Shown here piece by piece: positions 36,836 to 44,867 of a DNA stretch of 64,000 bases. The position numbers were made by a program, and so were the translations under genes. The first letter of the stretch is position 1; every line of letters begins with the position of its first letter. A model generated the notes under the pieces. It was not told the origin of the DNA. It worked only from the letters and a program-made list of their open reading frames with translations, and ran no database searches. Source of the DNA: Ignavibacteriales bacterium (GTDB lineage Bacteria; Bacteroidota; Ignavibacteria; UBA10030); the NCBI GenBank assembly GCA_026390595.1, contig JAPLFQ010000025.1:124001-188000 (forward strand). Reading direction: 5' to 3'.

Positions 36836-36881
36836 ATTTCTCCGCGTTTCTCCGCGGACTCGGCGCCTCCGCGTTGAAAAC
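36836..36881. repeat. CTCCGCG-family repeat, copy 1
   Basis: Near-tandem words CTCCGCGTTTCTCCGCGG and CTCCGCGTTGAAAA, preceded at 36811-36819 by the opposite-strand word ATCGCAGAG. It belongs to the same family as the longer inverted copy at 55151-55275. Confidence 0.6.
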
Positions 36882-36932
36882 CACAATCAAACTGGGAGGC
36901 TCTCCAGTAGTGGGGAGTCTTGACTATCACTC

Positions 36933-36940
36933 TACATTTG
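36933..36940 (+). promoter_or_regulatory. Exact -7 element TACATTTG before the 36980 gene
   Basis: TACATTTG matches TAnnTTTG exactly and lies 40 bases before the ATG at 36980. No TTG is found at the expected 19-21 base distance upstream, so the promoter call is tentative. Confidence 0.3.
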
Positions 36941-36979
36941 AGTATCATTCCGATGGAATCGACAGCGAGAGGGCTACTC

Positions 36980-37492
36980 ATGAAGAAGATGGCAGTGGGT
37001 GTGTGTATGTTGGCCGTGATGCTCTGCTTCACGACTGCTTCAGCGCAATTCAAGTCCACGATTGAGCCCCGGTCGACTGTTGCAGAGTCCATCCTTCGAT
37101 CGGATGACGGCGGATTGATGTTCGGTCTGTTCAATCCAAACAATTTCAGCATGCATCACAGCTTCTCCCTGTCGTACCAGACTTTCGGTGGCCAGGGATT
37201 GTCAATGGGGATGTACACCAACAGCCTCGCATACAAGTTCTCTGATGACCTCGATGTGAAGGCTGATATCAGCCTGATGGCTTCGCCGTACAACACGTTG
37301 GGGAAGCAATATCAAAGCAGTCTGAGCGGACTTTTTCTGAACCGGGCGGAACTGACCTATAGGCCCTGGAAGAACACACTATTCCAGGTCCAGTTCCAAC
37401 AAGTGCCGGCGGGATCTCTGATGGGATATGGGTACATGGGTGGAAACAATTTCTTTGGCGGATTCAGCCGATATCAGGACGACAATCGCTAA
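36980..37492 (+). CDS. Exported small beta-rich protein, probable outer-membrane-associated
   Basis: 170 residues from the ATG at 36980, which has GAGAGGG six bases upstream and gives a textbook signal peptide (MKKMAVGVCMLAVMLCFTTA, cleavage after ASA). The mature part alternates hydrophobic and polar residues (FSLSYQTFGGQGLSMGMYTN; LNRAELTYRPWKNTLFQVQF), which suggests a small beta-sheet or half-barrel. It ends with a Gly/Asn/Tyr-rich tail (GYGYMGGNNFFGGFSRY). I do not recognise the family. A frame opening further upstream at 36920 adds a non-signal N-terminus and is rejected. A strong terminator follows. Confidence 0.7.
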   Translation: MKKMAVGVCMLAVMLCFTTASAQFKSTIEPRSTVAESILRSDDGGLMFGLFNPNNFSMHHSFSLSYQTFGGQGLSMGMYTNSLAYKFSDDLDVKADISLMASPYNTLGKQYQSSLSGLFLNRAELTYRPWKNTLFQVQFQQVPAGSLMGYGYMGGNNFFGGFSRYQDDNR

Positions 37493-37524
37493 ATCTCTGA
37501 ATTGAATCTCTGCTCTTTTTCCAC

Positions 37525-37571
37525 ACCGAGCGTGACTGGTCTGCGTTGGCAGACGAGCGCTCGGTTTTTTT
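37525..37571 (+). terminator. Rho-independent terminator
   Basis: Outer stem ACCGAGCG (37525-37532) with CGCTCGGT (37558-37565), an inner stem GTCTGC/GCAGAC, then a T run of seven (37565-37571). It ends transcription of the 36980 gene just before the LytR_C gene. Confidence 0.88.
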
Positions 37572-37585
37572 GTGTCTATCGCTGA

Positions 37586-38122
37586 ATGGTGAACGAGACC
37601 GAGCAACCGCTGAATACTCCTGAGCTTCCTCCCGAAGAGGGACAAGCCCAGCCGGCTCCGTCGAAGCCGAAGAAACGCCGCTTCCGCACGAGTTGGAAGG
37701 GTATCGGAGGCAATGGACTCATTCTGGCTTTTGCAGTGATCGTGATTTTCTTTATCTGGTCATTCGTGAACAGGATGTTCATCGATCCTCCCGTCAAACC
37801 GGAAACGGTACAAGGGGGGACAGCGCACACGATTCAGCTCGACGTGCTCAATGGGTCAGGAGTTCCGAAGCTCAGTCAGAAATTTACAGACTATCTTCGT
37901 GCGCGCGGATTCGATGTTGTGGAGACGGGAAACTACAAGGATTCCAAGGTCGAGAACACGCGCGTCCTTGACCGCACCGGACACCAGGAGGCAGCCCAGC
38001 AGGTAGCCGAGGCTCTTGGTGTTCCCAAAACCGCCGTCGTGCAGCAAATTGACCGCAATGCGTATCTTGATGTCACAGTGGTAATCGGGAAAGACTTCCG
38101 GTTACTCAAACCGTTCAAATAA
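37586..38122 (+). CDS. Membrane-anchored LytR_C domain protein
   Basis: 178-residue protein with a Pro/Glu-rich cytoplasmic N-terminus (residues 1-33), one membrane helix (about 44-63, LILAFAVIVIFFIWSFV) and an extracytoplasmic LytR C-terminal domain (about 85-178) showing LDVLNGSGVPKLSQKFTDYL and the strand VTVVIGKDF. This domain occurs at the end of LytR-CpsA-Psr proteins and alone; its ligand is uncertain. The start used is ATG at 37586. The gene leads the short run LytR_C-rsfS-argS with 18- and 14-base gaps, so the three are probably one operon. Confidence 0.85.
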   Translation: MVNETEQPLNTPELPPEEGQAQPAPSKPKKRRFRTSWKGIGGNGLILAFAVIVIFFIWSFVNRMFIDPPVKPETVQGGTAHTIQLDVLNGSGVPKLSQKFTDYLRARGFDVVETGNYKDSKVENTRVLDRTGHQEAAQQVAEALGVPKTAVVQQIDRNAYLDVTVVIGKDFRLLKPFK

Positions 38123-38140
38123 CAAGGGGAGGATCCGATA

Positions 38141-38572
38141 TTGACCTCAAGAACTCTTGCCAAGAAAATTGCAGAGTTTGCTCATTCCAGAAAAGCTTCT
38201 GACGTTCTCTTGATGGATTTGCGAAAACTGAGGGCGCCGGCCGATTTCTTTGTCGTTTGCTCGGCGGACTCGGACACGCATGCCAGGGCCATTTCAGATG
38301 CCGTACGAGTGGGTACGGAGGGAATTGGTATTTCCTTGTGGCACTCGGAAGGGTATCGGTCCCTCTCGTGGGTACTTCTCGACTATTCTGATGTCGTGGT
38401 GCATGTATTCAAGAAAGACGTGCGCCCGTTCTACAACCTGGAGCGTCTCTGGGGGGATGCAACACTGATCCCCGTCGAGGACACTCCTCCCGCGGCGCGG
38501 GCTAAGGGCCGCGTTCCGGCAAAGCGTAAAAGTCCGGCCTCAGGCCGCCGAACGAAGAAAACTCCATCGTGA
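38141..38572 (+). CDS. rsfS: Ribosome silencing factor RsfS
   Basis: Binds ribosomal protein uL14 and blocks subunit joining when nutrients are scarce. The 143-residue protein has KASDVLLMDLRKL, PADFFVVCSADSDTHARAI, WHSEGYRSLSWVLLDYSDVVVHVF (matched in pieces) and FYNLERLWGDA, the conserved core of the family. A basic, Pro-rich tail (residues about 118-143) is extra. The start is TTG with GGGGAGG 9-10 bases upstream; no ATG gives a complete fold. Confidence 0.93.
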   Translation: MTSRTLAKKIAEFAHSRKASDVLLMDLRKLRAPADFFVVCSADSDTHARAISDAVRVGTEGIGISLWHSEGYRSLSWVLLDYSDVVVHVFKKDVRPFYNLERLWGDATLIPVEDTPPAARAKGRVPAKRKSPASGRRTKKTPS

Positions 38573-38586
38573 TCTGATAGAATTCC

Positions 38587-40245
38587 ATGAAGCGTTACCT
38601 TTCCGAGAAAGTTACAACAGCGCTCGCATCTCTAAACTATGAAGGTGCGGCAAAGCTCACGTTTGATAAGCCGCGCGACGAAGCACACGGCGACCTGACG
38701 ACGAATATCGCCATGCTTCTGGCGAAATCGCTCGGCAAAAATCCACGTGCCCTTGCGCAGGAAATCACAGGAGCGCTCAAGGTTGAACCCGAGTTTGTCT
38801 CGAAGGTGGAGATTGCCGGTCCCGGCTTCATCAACTTCCGGTTTACGGAGAAGTTCTTCAATCATCAGGTCGGTACGCTTCTCTCGCAGGGAGAGTCGTT
38901 TGGCAGGTCGAACGCCGGGGGAAACAAGAAGACCCAGGTGGAGTTTGTGAGCGCCAATCCGACGGGGCCGTTGAGCGTGGGGCATGGGCGTCAGGCAGCC
39001 ATCGGCGATACCATCGCAAACCTGCTTGAGTGGACCGGACACGACGTAATACGCGAATACTATTATAACAACGCCGGCAGACAGATGCGTTTGCTGGCAG
39101 AATCGACATTTGCGCGGTATCGTCAGATTTCCGACCCGGCGTTTCCTTTCCCTGAAGACGGCTACCAGGGGCTGTATATCATCGAGATTGCGAAGCGTCT
39201 CAGCGAAGCGCGGGGGGATGAACTCGCTGGGATGGAAAAGGAAAAGGCGATTGAAGAGTGCAAGACATATGCCGAACAGGTTCTCTTCGAGGCAATCAAG
39301 AACGTGCTGGGACGGATGGGAATCAAATTTGACGTTTTCTTCAATGAGGATTCTCTCTACAAAAGCGGCAAGATCCAGGAAGTGATCGAGGAATTTCGGA
39401 GACTGGAGCTGGCATATGACAGCGAAGGGGCTGTGTGGCTGAAAGCGACGTCCCTCGGTCTCGACCAGGACCGCGTTATCGTGAAGAGCACAGGAGAGCC
39501 GACATACCGTCTGCCGGACATCGCCTACCACAGGGAGAAGTTCAGACGCGGATTCGAATTCGTCGTGGACGTTTTCGGTGCGGATCACATCGCAACAATC
39601 CCCGACGTTCTTGCCGGCGTCAAAGCGCTGGGATATGATCCCGATAAGGTGAAAGTGGTTATTCACCAGTTTGTGACTCTCTGGCGTGACGGCCAGGAAG
39701 TGAAGATGTCAAAGCGGACGGCGAACATGGTGACGCTGGACGAGCTCATCGAAGAAGTCGGGTCAGACGCCGTACGGTATTTCTTCCTCATGCGCGGAGT
39801 ATCGACGCACCTTGCGTTCGATCTCAACCTCGCTCTGGAGCAATCAGACAAGAACCCGGTGTACTACGTGCAGTATGCTCATGCGCGCATCGCGAGCATT
39901 CTCCGGTTCGCTGAAAGCGAGGGGCTGTACTCATCCGTTCCCGGAGCAGGCGAGCCCGCCGTGAGCTTTTCACTCCTCGTGCAGCCCGAAGAGGTTGCAC
40001 TCGTGAAGCTGTTGCTGGAATTCCCCGAGATCGTCGAGTCATCGTGCTTTGGTTTTGAGCCGCAACGGCTCACAACGTATCTCCATGATGCTGCGACGGC
40101 ATTTCACAAGTTCTACCATGAACATCGGGTTGTCACGCCGGATCGTGATCTCTCAGTTGCGCGGCTTGCTCTCTGTTCAGCGACGAGAACTGTACTCGCA
40201 AATGGGTGCAAAATATTGGGTATTTCAGCGCCAGACCGGATGTAA
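38587..40245 (+). CDS. argS: Arginyl-tRNA synthetase
   Basis: Charges tRNA(Arg) in the cytoplasm. The 552-residue class I synthetase has the N-terminal Add1 domain (residues 1 to about 100), the HIGH-equivalent SANPTGPLSVGHGR, the KMSKR signature at 373-377, YVQYAHARI, and the C-terminal anticodon-binding DALR domain (HDAATAFHKFYHEHRV). Length is typical. It ends the LytR_C-rsfS-argS run. A long repeat-bearing gap separates it from the polysaccharide genes. Confidence 0.97.
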   Translation: MKRYLSEKVTTALASLNYEGAAKLTFDKPRDEAHGDLTTNIAMLLAKSLGKNPRALAQEITGALKVEPEFVSKVEIAGPGFINFRFTEKFFNHQVGTLLSQGESFGRSNAGGNKKTQVEFVSANPTGPLSVGHGRQAAIGDTIANLLEWTGHDVIREYYYNNAGRQMRLLAESTFARYRQISDPAFPFPEDGYQGLYIIEIAKRLSEARGDELAGMEKEKAIEECKTYAEQVLFEAIKNVLGRMGIKFDVFFNEDSLYKSGKIQEVIEEFRRLELAYDSEGAVWLKATSLGLDQDRVIVKSTGEPTYRLPDIAYHREKFRRGFEFVVDVFGADHIATIPDVLAGVKALGYDPDKVKVVIHQFVTLWRDGQEVKMSKRTANMVTLDELIEEVGSDAVRYFFLMRGVSTHLAFDLNLALEQSDKNPVYYVQYAHARIASILRFAESEGLYSSVPGAGEPAVSFSLLVQPEEVALVKLLLEFPEIVESSCFGFEPQRLTTYLHDAATAFHKFYHEHRVVTPDRDLSVARLALCSATRTVLANGCKILGISAPDRM

Positions 40246-40485
40246 CAGTTTCCAATGATCAGGAATGTGCCGTTGACACTCGGCCGATTTTTCGCTACGT
40301 TGTCATAGCACTAAAACCATCACTGAGGCCCTACAGACCTTCCTCTTGCTACTGCTTTACTGATCCATCCATCGTTTTCTCGTACCATAACACTTTTGAT
40401 AGACTCGTTGCCGCGCTCTCAGGCTTGTGAGGCTTTTTTCTTCGGCCATTCTTTGCTAAATTGCCTGATTACAAGGGCGCAGTGC
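40246..40485. other. Intergenic stretch after argS, nothing recognised
   Basis: About 240 bases without a convincing gene, RNA or clean terminator. A weak hairpin-plus-T run is present near 40420-40438 (CTCTCAGGCTTGTGAG followed by GCTTTTTT) and could end argS transcription. The rest looks like spacer before the repeat at 40486. Confidence 0.35.
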
Positions 40486-40517
40486 GTTTTTTCAATCGAA
40501 AATCTCCGCCGAAGGCG

Positions 40518-40553
40518 CCAGCCCGCCTCGATGCGGTACTGAGGCTGGCGGGG
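40518..40553. repeat. CCAGCCCGCC...GGCGGGG palindrome, copy A
   Basis: CCAGCCCGCC at 40518-40527 and GGCGGGG at 40547-40553 with a central GCGGT. It has the same ends and centre as copies at 55179-55204 and 58575-58599, but here the middle is about ten bases longer. It is nested in the AATCGAAAATC-type repeat. Confidence 0.65.
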
Positions 40554-40585
40554 ATGCGCCTATGGCGCAGAAAATTGGCAATCGA

Positions 40586-40593
40586 TAATTTTG
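40586..40593 (+). promoter_or_regulatory. -7 element TAATTTTG inside the repeat before rfbB
   Basis: TAATTTTG matches TAnnTTTG exactly, 56 bases before the rfbB ATG. The expected -33 site reads TGG (40563-40565) at a 20-base spacing rather than TTG. It could be the promoter of the polysaccharide locus, supplied by the repeat. Confidence 0.3.
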
Positions 40594-40648
40594 AGTAATG
40601 TTCTCTAGAATCACGATGGGCTTCTTCTAACAATAATCGACAATAGAT

Positions 40649-41659
40649 ATGAATCTTCTTGTCACCGGCGGCGCTGGTTTTATTGGCAGTAATTTCATCC
40701 ATTACGTGCTCGATTCACATCCGGCATACCGCGTCGTCAACCTGGACAAACTGACATATGCCGGGAACCTGGAGAACCTGGAAGACGTGGTTGGGAATCC
40801 CCGATACACATTTGTCCATGGGGATATTTGTGACGACGCTCTGGTCCGATCGCTTTTCGAAAAGCGCACTTTCGACGCTGTCGTCCATTTCGCAGCCGAA
40901 TCGCACGTCGACAGAAGCATTGTCGGTGCTGCGGAGTTCGTCCGCACGAATGTGATGGGGACAAATGTCTTGCTCGAGATGGCGAAAGCATACCAGTTGA
41001 AGCAATTCGTTCAGATCTCCACGGACGAGGTGTACGGCTCGCTTGGGAAAGACGGGAAATTCCGGGAAGACACTCCGCTTCACCCCAACAGTCCTTATGC
41101 CGCCAGCAAGGCATCGGCCGATTTGCTCGCGCTTGCGTATCAGCACACCTTCGGGCTCCCGATCGTGGTTACACGTTGCTCGAACAATTACGGCCCTTAC
41201 CAGTTTCCCGAGAAACTGATCCCGCTGATGATAGCGAACGCAATGAACGACAAGCCGTTGCCGGTGTACGGTGATGGAGCGAATGTCCGTGACTGGATTC
41301 ACGTTTCCGACCACTGCGCGGCGATTGACACAGTCCTGCACAAGGGGGTTCCCGGAGAGGTCTACAATATCGGCGGGAATTCCGAAGAGAAGAATATCAA
41401 CGTGGTAAAGACGATTCTTGCCACGCTCGGGAAACCTGAATCACTCATCACTTTCGTGAAGGACCGTCCCGGGCACGACCAGCGGTATGCAATCGACGCC
41501 GGCAAAATCTCGCGGGAACTTGGATGGGAGCCCCGGCACACATTTGAGGCAGGCATCGCTCAGACGATTCTCTGGTACCGGGAAAACGTGCCGTGGTGGC
41601 AGCGGATTCTCAGCGGCGAATACAAAGAATACTACAGGAAGATGTACGAGGGAAGGTGA
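40649..41659 (+). CDS. rfbB: dTDP-glucose 4,6-dehydratase
   Basis: Converts dTDP-glucose to dTDP-4-keto-6-deoxyglucose, the entry to rhamnose and other 6-deoxysugars. The 336-residue extended SDR has [11 protein letters not shown] at the N-terminus (NAD loop), [23 protein letters not shown], the catalytic YAASK, and [17 protein letters not shown], all diagnostic for RmlB. Length is normal. rmlA, rmlC and rmlD are not in the window, so either the rest of the pathway is elsewhere or the product feeds another deoxysugar. It is the first gene of the polysaccharide region. Confidence 0.95.
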   Translation: MNLLVTGGAGFIGSNFIHYVLDSHPAYRVVNLDKLTYAGNLENLEDVVGNPRYTFVHGDICDDALVRSLFEKRTFDAVVHFAAESHVDRSIVGAAEFVRTNVMGTNVLLEMAKAYQLKQFVQISTDEVYGSLGKDGKFREDTPLHPNSPYAASKASADLLALAYQHTFGLPIVVTRCSNNYGPYQFPEKLIPLMIANAMNDKPLPVYGDGANVRDWIHVSDHCAAIDTVLHKGVPGEVYNIGGNSEEKNINVVKTILATLGKPESLITFVKDRPGHDQRYAIDAGKISRELGWEPRHTFEAGIAQTILWYRENVPWWQRILSGEYKEYYRKMYEGR

Positions 41660-41672
41660 GGTGTGGGGATTG

Positions 41673-41777
41673 CGAATGCAGGAGCCAGAATCCAGAAGTC
41701 AGAATGCAGTTTGCAGACTACAGCCTGCTGAATCAGCCATTAACCATTTACCTAATTGACCAACTCACCAATTAACC
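41673..41777. repeat. CAGAATC-family word repeat between rfbB and wecB
   Basis: Near-tandem words GAATGCAGGAGCCAGAATCC, AGAAGTCAGAATGCAG and TTTGCAGACTACAG (41673-41722) are followed by a second series CCATTAACCATTTACC, AATTGACCAACTCACC, AATTAACC (41731-41777). Both series have a period of about 7-12 bases and no coding sense. Confidence 0.6.
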
Positions 41778-41793
41778 AGACTCTGTTCCACCC

Positions 41794-42891
41794 GTGAAAA
41801 CCATCATCAGCATCGTCGGGGCAAGGCCGAACTTCATGAAGGTCGCCCCTTTGCATAAGGCATTCCAGCAGTATTCGGATTCCGTCCGCCACCTGATCGT
41901 GCACACCGGTCAGCACTATGATGACGCGATGTCGAAGGTATTCTTCGACGACCTCGAACTGCCGCACCCTGATTTCTACCTCGGCGTCGGATCAGGCACG
42001 CACGCCGAGCAGACATCGAAGGTGATGCTGGGAGTGGAACGAGTACTGACGGAGCAAAAACCGGACCTCGTGATCGTGGTGGGTGATGTGAACTCCACCG
42101 TCGCCGCGAGCCTCGTCAGCGTGAAAATGGGCATTCCCGTCGCGCACGTCGAAGCAGGACTGAGGAGTTTTGACCGGACGATGCCGGAAGAAATCAACCG
42201 GATGCTGACGGACGTAGTCTCCGAGTTCCTGTTCGTCAGTGAGCCCAGCGGTCTCCACAACCTGCGCAGGGAAGGAGTAGCAGAGAACAAGATATTCTAC
42301 GTCGGGAATGTGATGATCGATTCCCTCGTTCACTACCGCCAGAAAGCTGCTCGCCTTTCGACATTGGATCAATTCAAGGTTAAACAAAAACAGTTTACGC
42401 TTGTGACACTCCACCGGCCCAGCAACGTGGACACAGAGGAAGGGCTCGGCAAGATTGTCAGCTTCTTCGAACAGCTCGCAAGCCGGACATCGATTGTATT
42501 CCCTGTCCACCCAAGGACCCGGAAAATGCTCGAGCGTTTCGGCCTCGGAGGACATGCCGGGAGAATACCAAACCTTGTCATTACGGATCCTCTCGGATAT
42601 CTTGATTTCTTGTGCCTGATGGATCAGGCGCAGCTGGTCGTGACAGATTCCGGGGGAATTCAGGAGGAAACGACCTATCTCGGTGTGCCTTGCCTTACGC
42701 TGCGGGAAAATACAGAACGCCCCAGCACGACAGAAGTAGGGACGAATGAGCTTTGCGGTCTCGATGTGACGAAGATCGTACAGAAGAGTCTCGATGTGTT
42801 CGATGGGCGGCCGAAGAAAGGCCGGATACCCGAACTGTGGGACGGCCACGCGGCTCAAAGGATTGCAGAAATCATTTTGAAGAAAATCTAA
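41794..42891 (+). CDS. wecB: Non-hydrolysing UDP-N-acetylglucosamine 2-epimerase
   Basis: Interconverts UDP-GlcNAc and UDP-ManNAc for surface polysaccharide. The 365-residue protein has GARPNFMKVAPL, HTGQHYDDAMS, VVVGDVNST, VEAGLRSFDRTMPEE, HRPSNVD and VTDSGGIQEE, the complete set of WecB-type motifs. The start is a GTG at 41794. It follows the CAGAATC repeat and is 13 bases upstream of the export protein gene, suggesting one transcript. No ManNAc dehydrogenase (wecC) is seen nearby. Confidence 0.95.
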   Translation: MKTIISIVGARPNFMKVAPLHKAFQQYSDSVRHLIVHTGQHYDDAMSKVFFDDLELPHPDFYLGVGSGTHAEQTSKVMLGVERVLTEQKPDLVIVVGDVNSTVAASLVSVKMGIPVAHVEAGLRSFDRTMPEEINRMLTDVVSEFLFVSEPSGLHNLRREGVAENKIFYVGNVMIDSLVHYRQKAARLSTLDQFKVKQKQFTLVTLHRPSNVDTEEGLGKIVSFFEQLASRTSIVFPVHPRTRKMLERFGLGGHAGRIPNLVITDPLGYLDFLCLMDQAQLVVTDSGGIQEETTYLGVPCLTLRENTERPSTTEVGTNELCGLDVTKIVQKSLDVFDGRPKKGRIPELWDGHAAQRIAEIILKKI

Positions 42892-42904
42892 GGAGCGGTA
42901 CCGC

Positions 42905-44635
42905 ATGAACATCCGCGCAACGATCTCGATTGTCGTCTGCCTGTGTTTCTGCCTGGGGTTCAGTCAGGCGCAGGAAAAGAATGGTTCCGTCTGGGATCAG
43001 GCCAAGACAAAATCGTCCCAAAGCGATCAGAAAGAAAAGGACGATTCCGGACCGAAGCTTACGGGCATACCGATGGAAGGGCCGATTGACCCGACCCAGT
43101 ATGTCGTCGGACCCTTTGACATCTTCGCGCTCACGTTTTGGGGCGTGCCTCCGATGGAATACACGATAGCGGTCACTCCGGAAGGTACGTTGCTGATCCC
43201 GACCGTCGGAGAGGTGCGGGTTGCTGACGCGACTCTGGCTGTGGCGAAGAAGCGGGTGGCCGAAGCGGTCGAAAAGAAGTACCTCCGCGGGGCAGTGTCG
43301 ATGACACTCGTCAGGCCAAGATCACTCATTGTGACGCTGCGGGGTGCTGTGTCGCGGCCGGGGCAATACATCGCGAGTGCTATTGAACGAGTGGAGAAGA
43401 TAATCCTGCAGGCTGCAAGCAACGTGAGTACGCCAAATACAACCTTCTCAATTCCAGCCCTCACGCCGAGCGGGCTGCCTGTGTTCCAGGATGACTACAG
43501 GGTTCCGAGAATCAGCGCGAAATCTGAACTCGACGAACAGACTTCCGTCCGCAATATTCGCCTGATTCGTCGCAGCGGGGACACGCTGCGCGTTGATATT
43601 CCAAAATACTACGCAACGCTCGACAATCGATACAACCCGTTCCTCGTTGATGGGGACCTGATCGTGGTGCCGAGCAAGACCCTTTCGACGAATTTTGTCA
43701 GCGTCCACGGCGCAGTGAATTCTCCCGGGCGATATGAGTTTGTTCAGGGGGACAGCCTCGTGGGCATCCTTCAAATTGCGCAGGGTACTCTTGAAACGGC
43801 TGATCGGCACTCAGTAACGATTTACCGGTCGGACAGAGTGACGGAGAAAGGCACGGAGCTCATCGTCGATCTCGATGCTGTGCTGAACAAGACCGCTCCT
43901 GACCTTGCGCTGCAGCGCGGCGACCGCGTACTCGTTCCGCATCAGGCAGATAGAAGAAGGGATTTCTACGTGACTGTTGCCGGAGAGGTGAATTCCCCCG
44001 GAGACTATCCGATCACGCGTCAGGGGACCAAACTGAGCCAGATTATCAAAGGGGCGGGTGGCTTGTCGAATCGTGCATTTCCCAGCGGATCAGTCCTGTG
44101 GCGCAAAGATGAAAAGTACACAATTCCCGATGTTGCCCAGCTCGAATATCTCACATTTCTCCGGGCACATCAATTCGACCTGGTTGACAGCACATATTTC
44201 TTCCTCGACCTTAAGGTTGGAAGGCAGCCGGTGGTCGTCAATTTCAAGCAGCTTCTGCTTGAAAACGATACTACCTGCGATGTCACACTGCGACACGGGG
44301 ATTTCCTCTATATCGCGTCGAACGAGCGGTCCGTGTTGGTGCAAGGTCAGGTTTCCAATCCGGGCTACCTCGCGTTTGTTCCGGGGGCGGACTATAAATA
44401 CTACATCAAGAAAGCTGGTGACTATCAGCAGTACGCTGATGAGGGAGAAGTGAGGATCATCAAAGAGGGGACGACGAGTTGGTTCAAGCCGGGTGATACA
44501 ACGATCGAGCCGGGCGACCGCGTCTGGGTGCCGAAGGAAGTGAAAAGAAATTTCTGGGCGTATTTCGGCATCGTCAGAGATGTGGTCTCCGTCGTGATCT
44601 CGGTGGCGACGTTGATCTATATCAGCCGCAAGTAG
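42905..44635 (+). CDS. Wza-like polysaccharide export protein with SLBB repeats
   Basis: Periplasmic/outer-membrane export component for exopolysaccharide or capsule. The 576-residue protein has a signal peptide (1-22, ending FSQA; no lipobox), the polysaccharide-export domain (about 60-145, YVVGPFDIFALTFWG and VTPEGTLLIPTVGEVRV), then several SLBB beta-grasp repeats marked by VTLRGAVSRPGQY, VSVHGAVNSPGRYEF, VTVAGEVNSPGDYPI and VLVQGQVSNPGYLAF. A C-terminal helix (residues about 552-572, DVVSVVISVATLIYI) could cross a membrane. It is longer than E. coli Wza because of extra SLBB units. Confidence 0.9.
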   Translation: MNIRATISIVVCLCFCLGFSQAQEKNGSVWDQAKTKSSQSDQKEKDDSGPKLTGIPMEGPIDPTQYVVGPFDIFALTFWGVPPMEYTIAVTPEGTLLIPTVGEVRVADATLAVAKKRVAEAVEKKYLRGAVSMTLVRPRSLIVTLRGAVSRPGQYIASAIERVEKIILQAASNVSTPNTTFSIPALTPSGLPVFQDDYRVPRISAKSELDEQTSVRNIRLIRRSGDTLRVDIPKYYATLDNRYNPFLVDGDLIVVPSKTLSTNFVSVHGAVNSPGRYEFVQGDSLVGILQIAQGTLETADRHSVTIYRSDRVTEKGTELIVDLDAVLNKTAPDLALQRGDRVLVPHQADRRRDFYVTVAGEVNSPGDYPITRQGTKLSQIIKGAGGLSNRAFPSGSVLWRKDEKYTIPDVAQLEYLTFLRAHQFDLVDSTYFFLDLKVGRQPVVVNFKQLLLENDTTCDVTLRHGDFLYIASNERSVLVQGQVSNPGYLAFVPGADYKYYIKKAGDYQQYADEGEVRIIKEGTTSWFKPGDTTIEPGDRVWVPKEVKRNFWAYFGIVRDVVSVVISVATLIYISRK

Positions 44636-44660
44636 TGCGGTGCCATCGGCTATCTGGTGA

Positions 44661-44794
44661 AAAAGCAAACCGCCAAGCACGCCAAGAACCGCAAAGCACA
44701 CAATGGAATGCAGAGATCTTGTCGTGGAATTCGTTTGAACCGTACTATCAACTCTTGGCGATCTTGGCGGCCTTTGCGGTTTATCTTTGCTTTT
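44661..44794. repeat. CTTTGCG-family inverted repeat, empty copy 1
   Basis: Left arm 44661-44699 (AAACCGCCAAGCACGCC, AAGAACCGCAAAG) and right arm 44752-44794 (CTCTTGGCGATCTTGGCGG, CCTTTGCGGTTT) are inverted copies of the same near-tandem word, with about 52 bases of unrelated sequence between. No gene is inside. Compare the gene-carrying version at 62056-62553. Confidence 0.75.
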
Positions 44795-44867
44795 GAAACT
44801 CCAAGGGCTCTGCAAAGCTAGCGTGACATCGCAGCAATTGGATTCATACACAGCATAGGGCATCAGG

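Larger units (their letters stand above)
40486..40640. repeat. AATCGAAAATC-family repeat with nested palindrome
   Basis: Flanking words CAATCGAAAATC (40495), CAATCGATAATTTTGAG (from 40580) and CAATAATCGACAATAG (from 40632) frame a GC-rich core. The core holds GAAGGCGCC, the CCAGCCCGCC...GGCGGGG palindrome at 40518-40553, and a perfect hairpin TGCGCC/GGCGCA (40555-40569). The outer words are AT-rich and near-tandem, unlike the core, which looks inserted. Confidence 0.6.
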
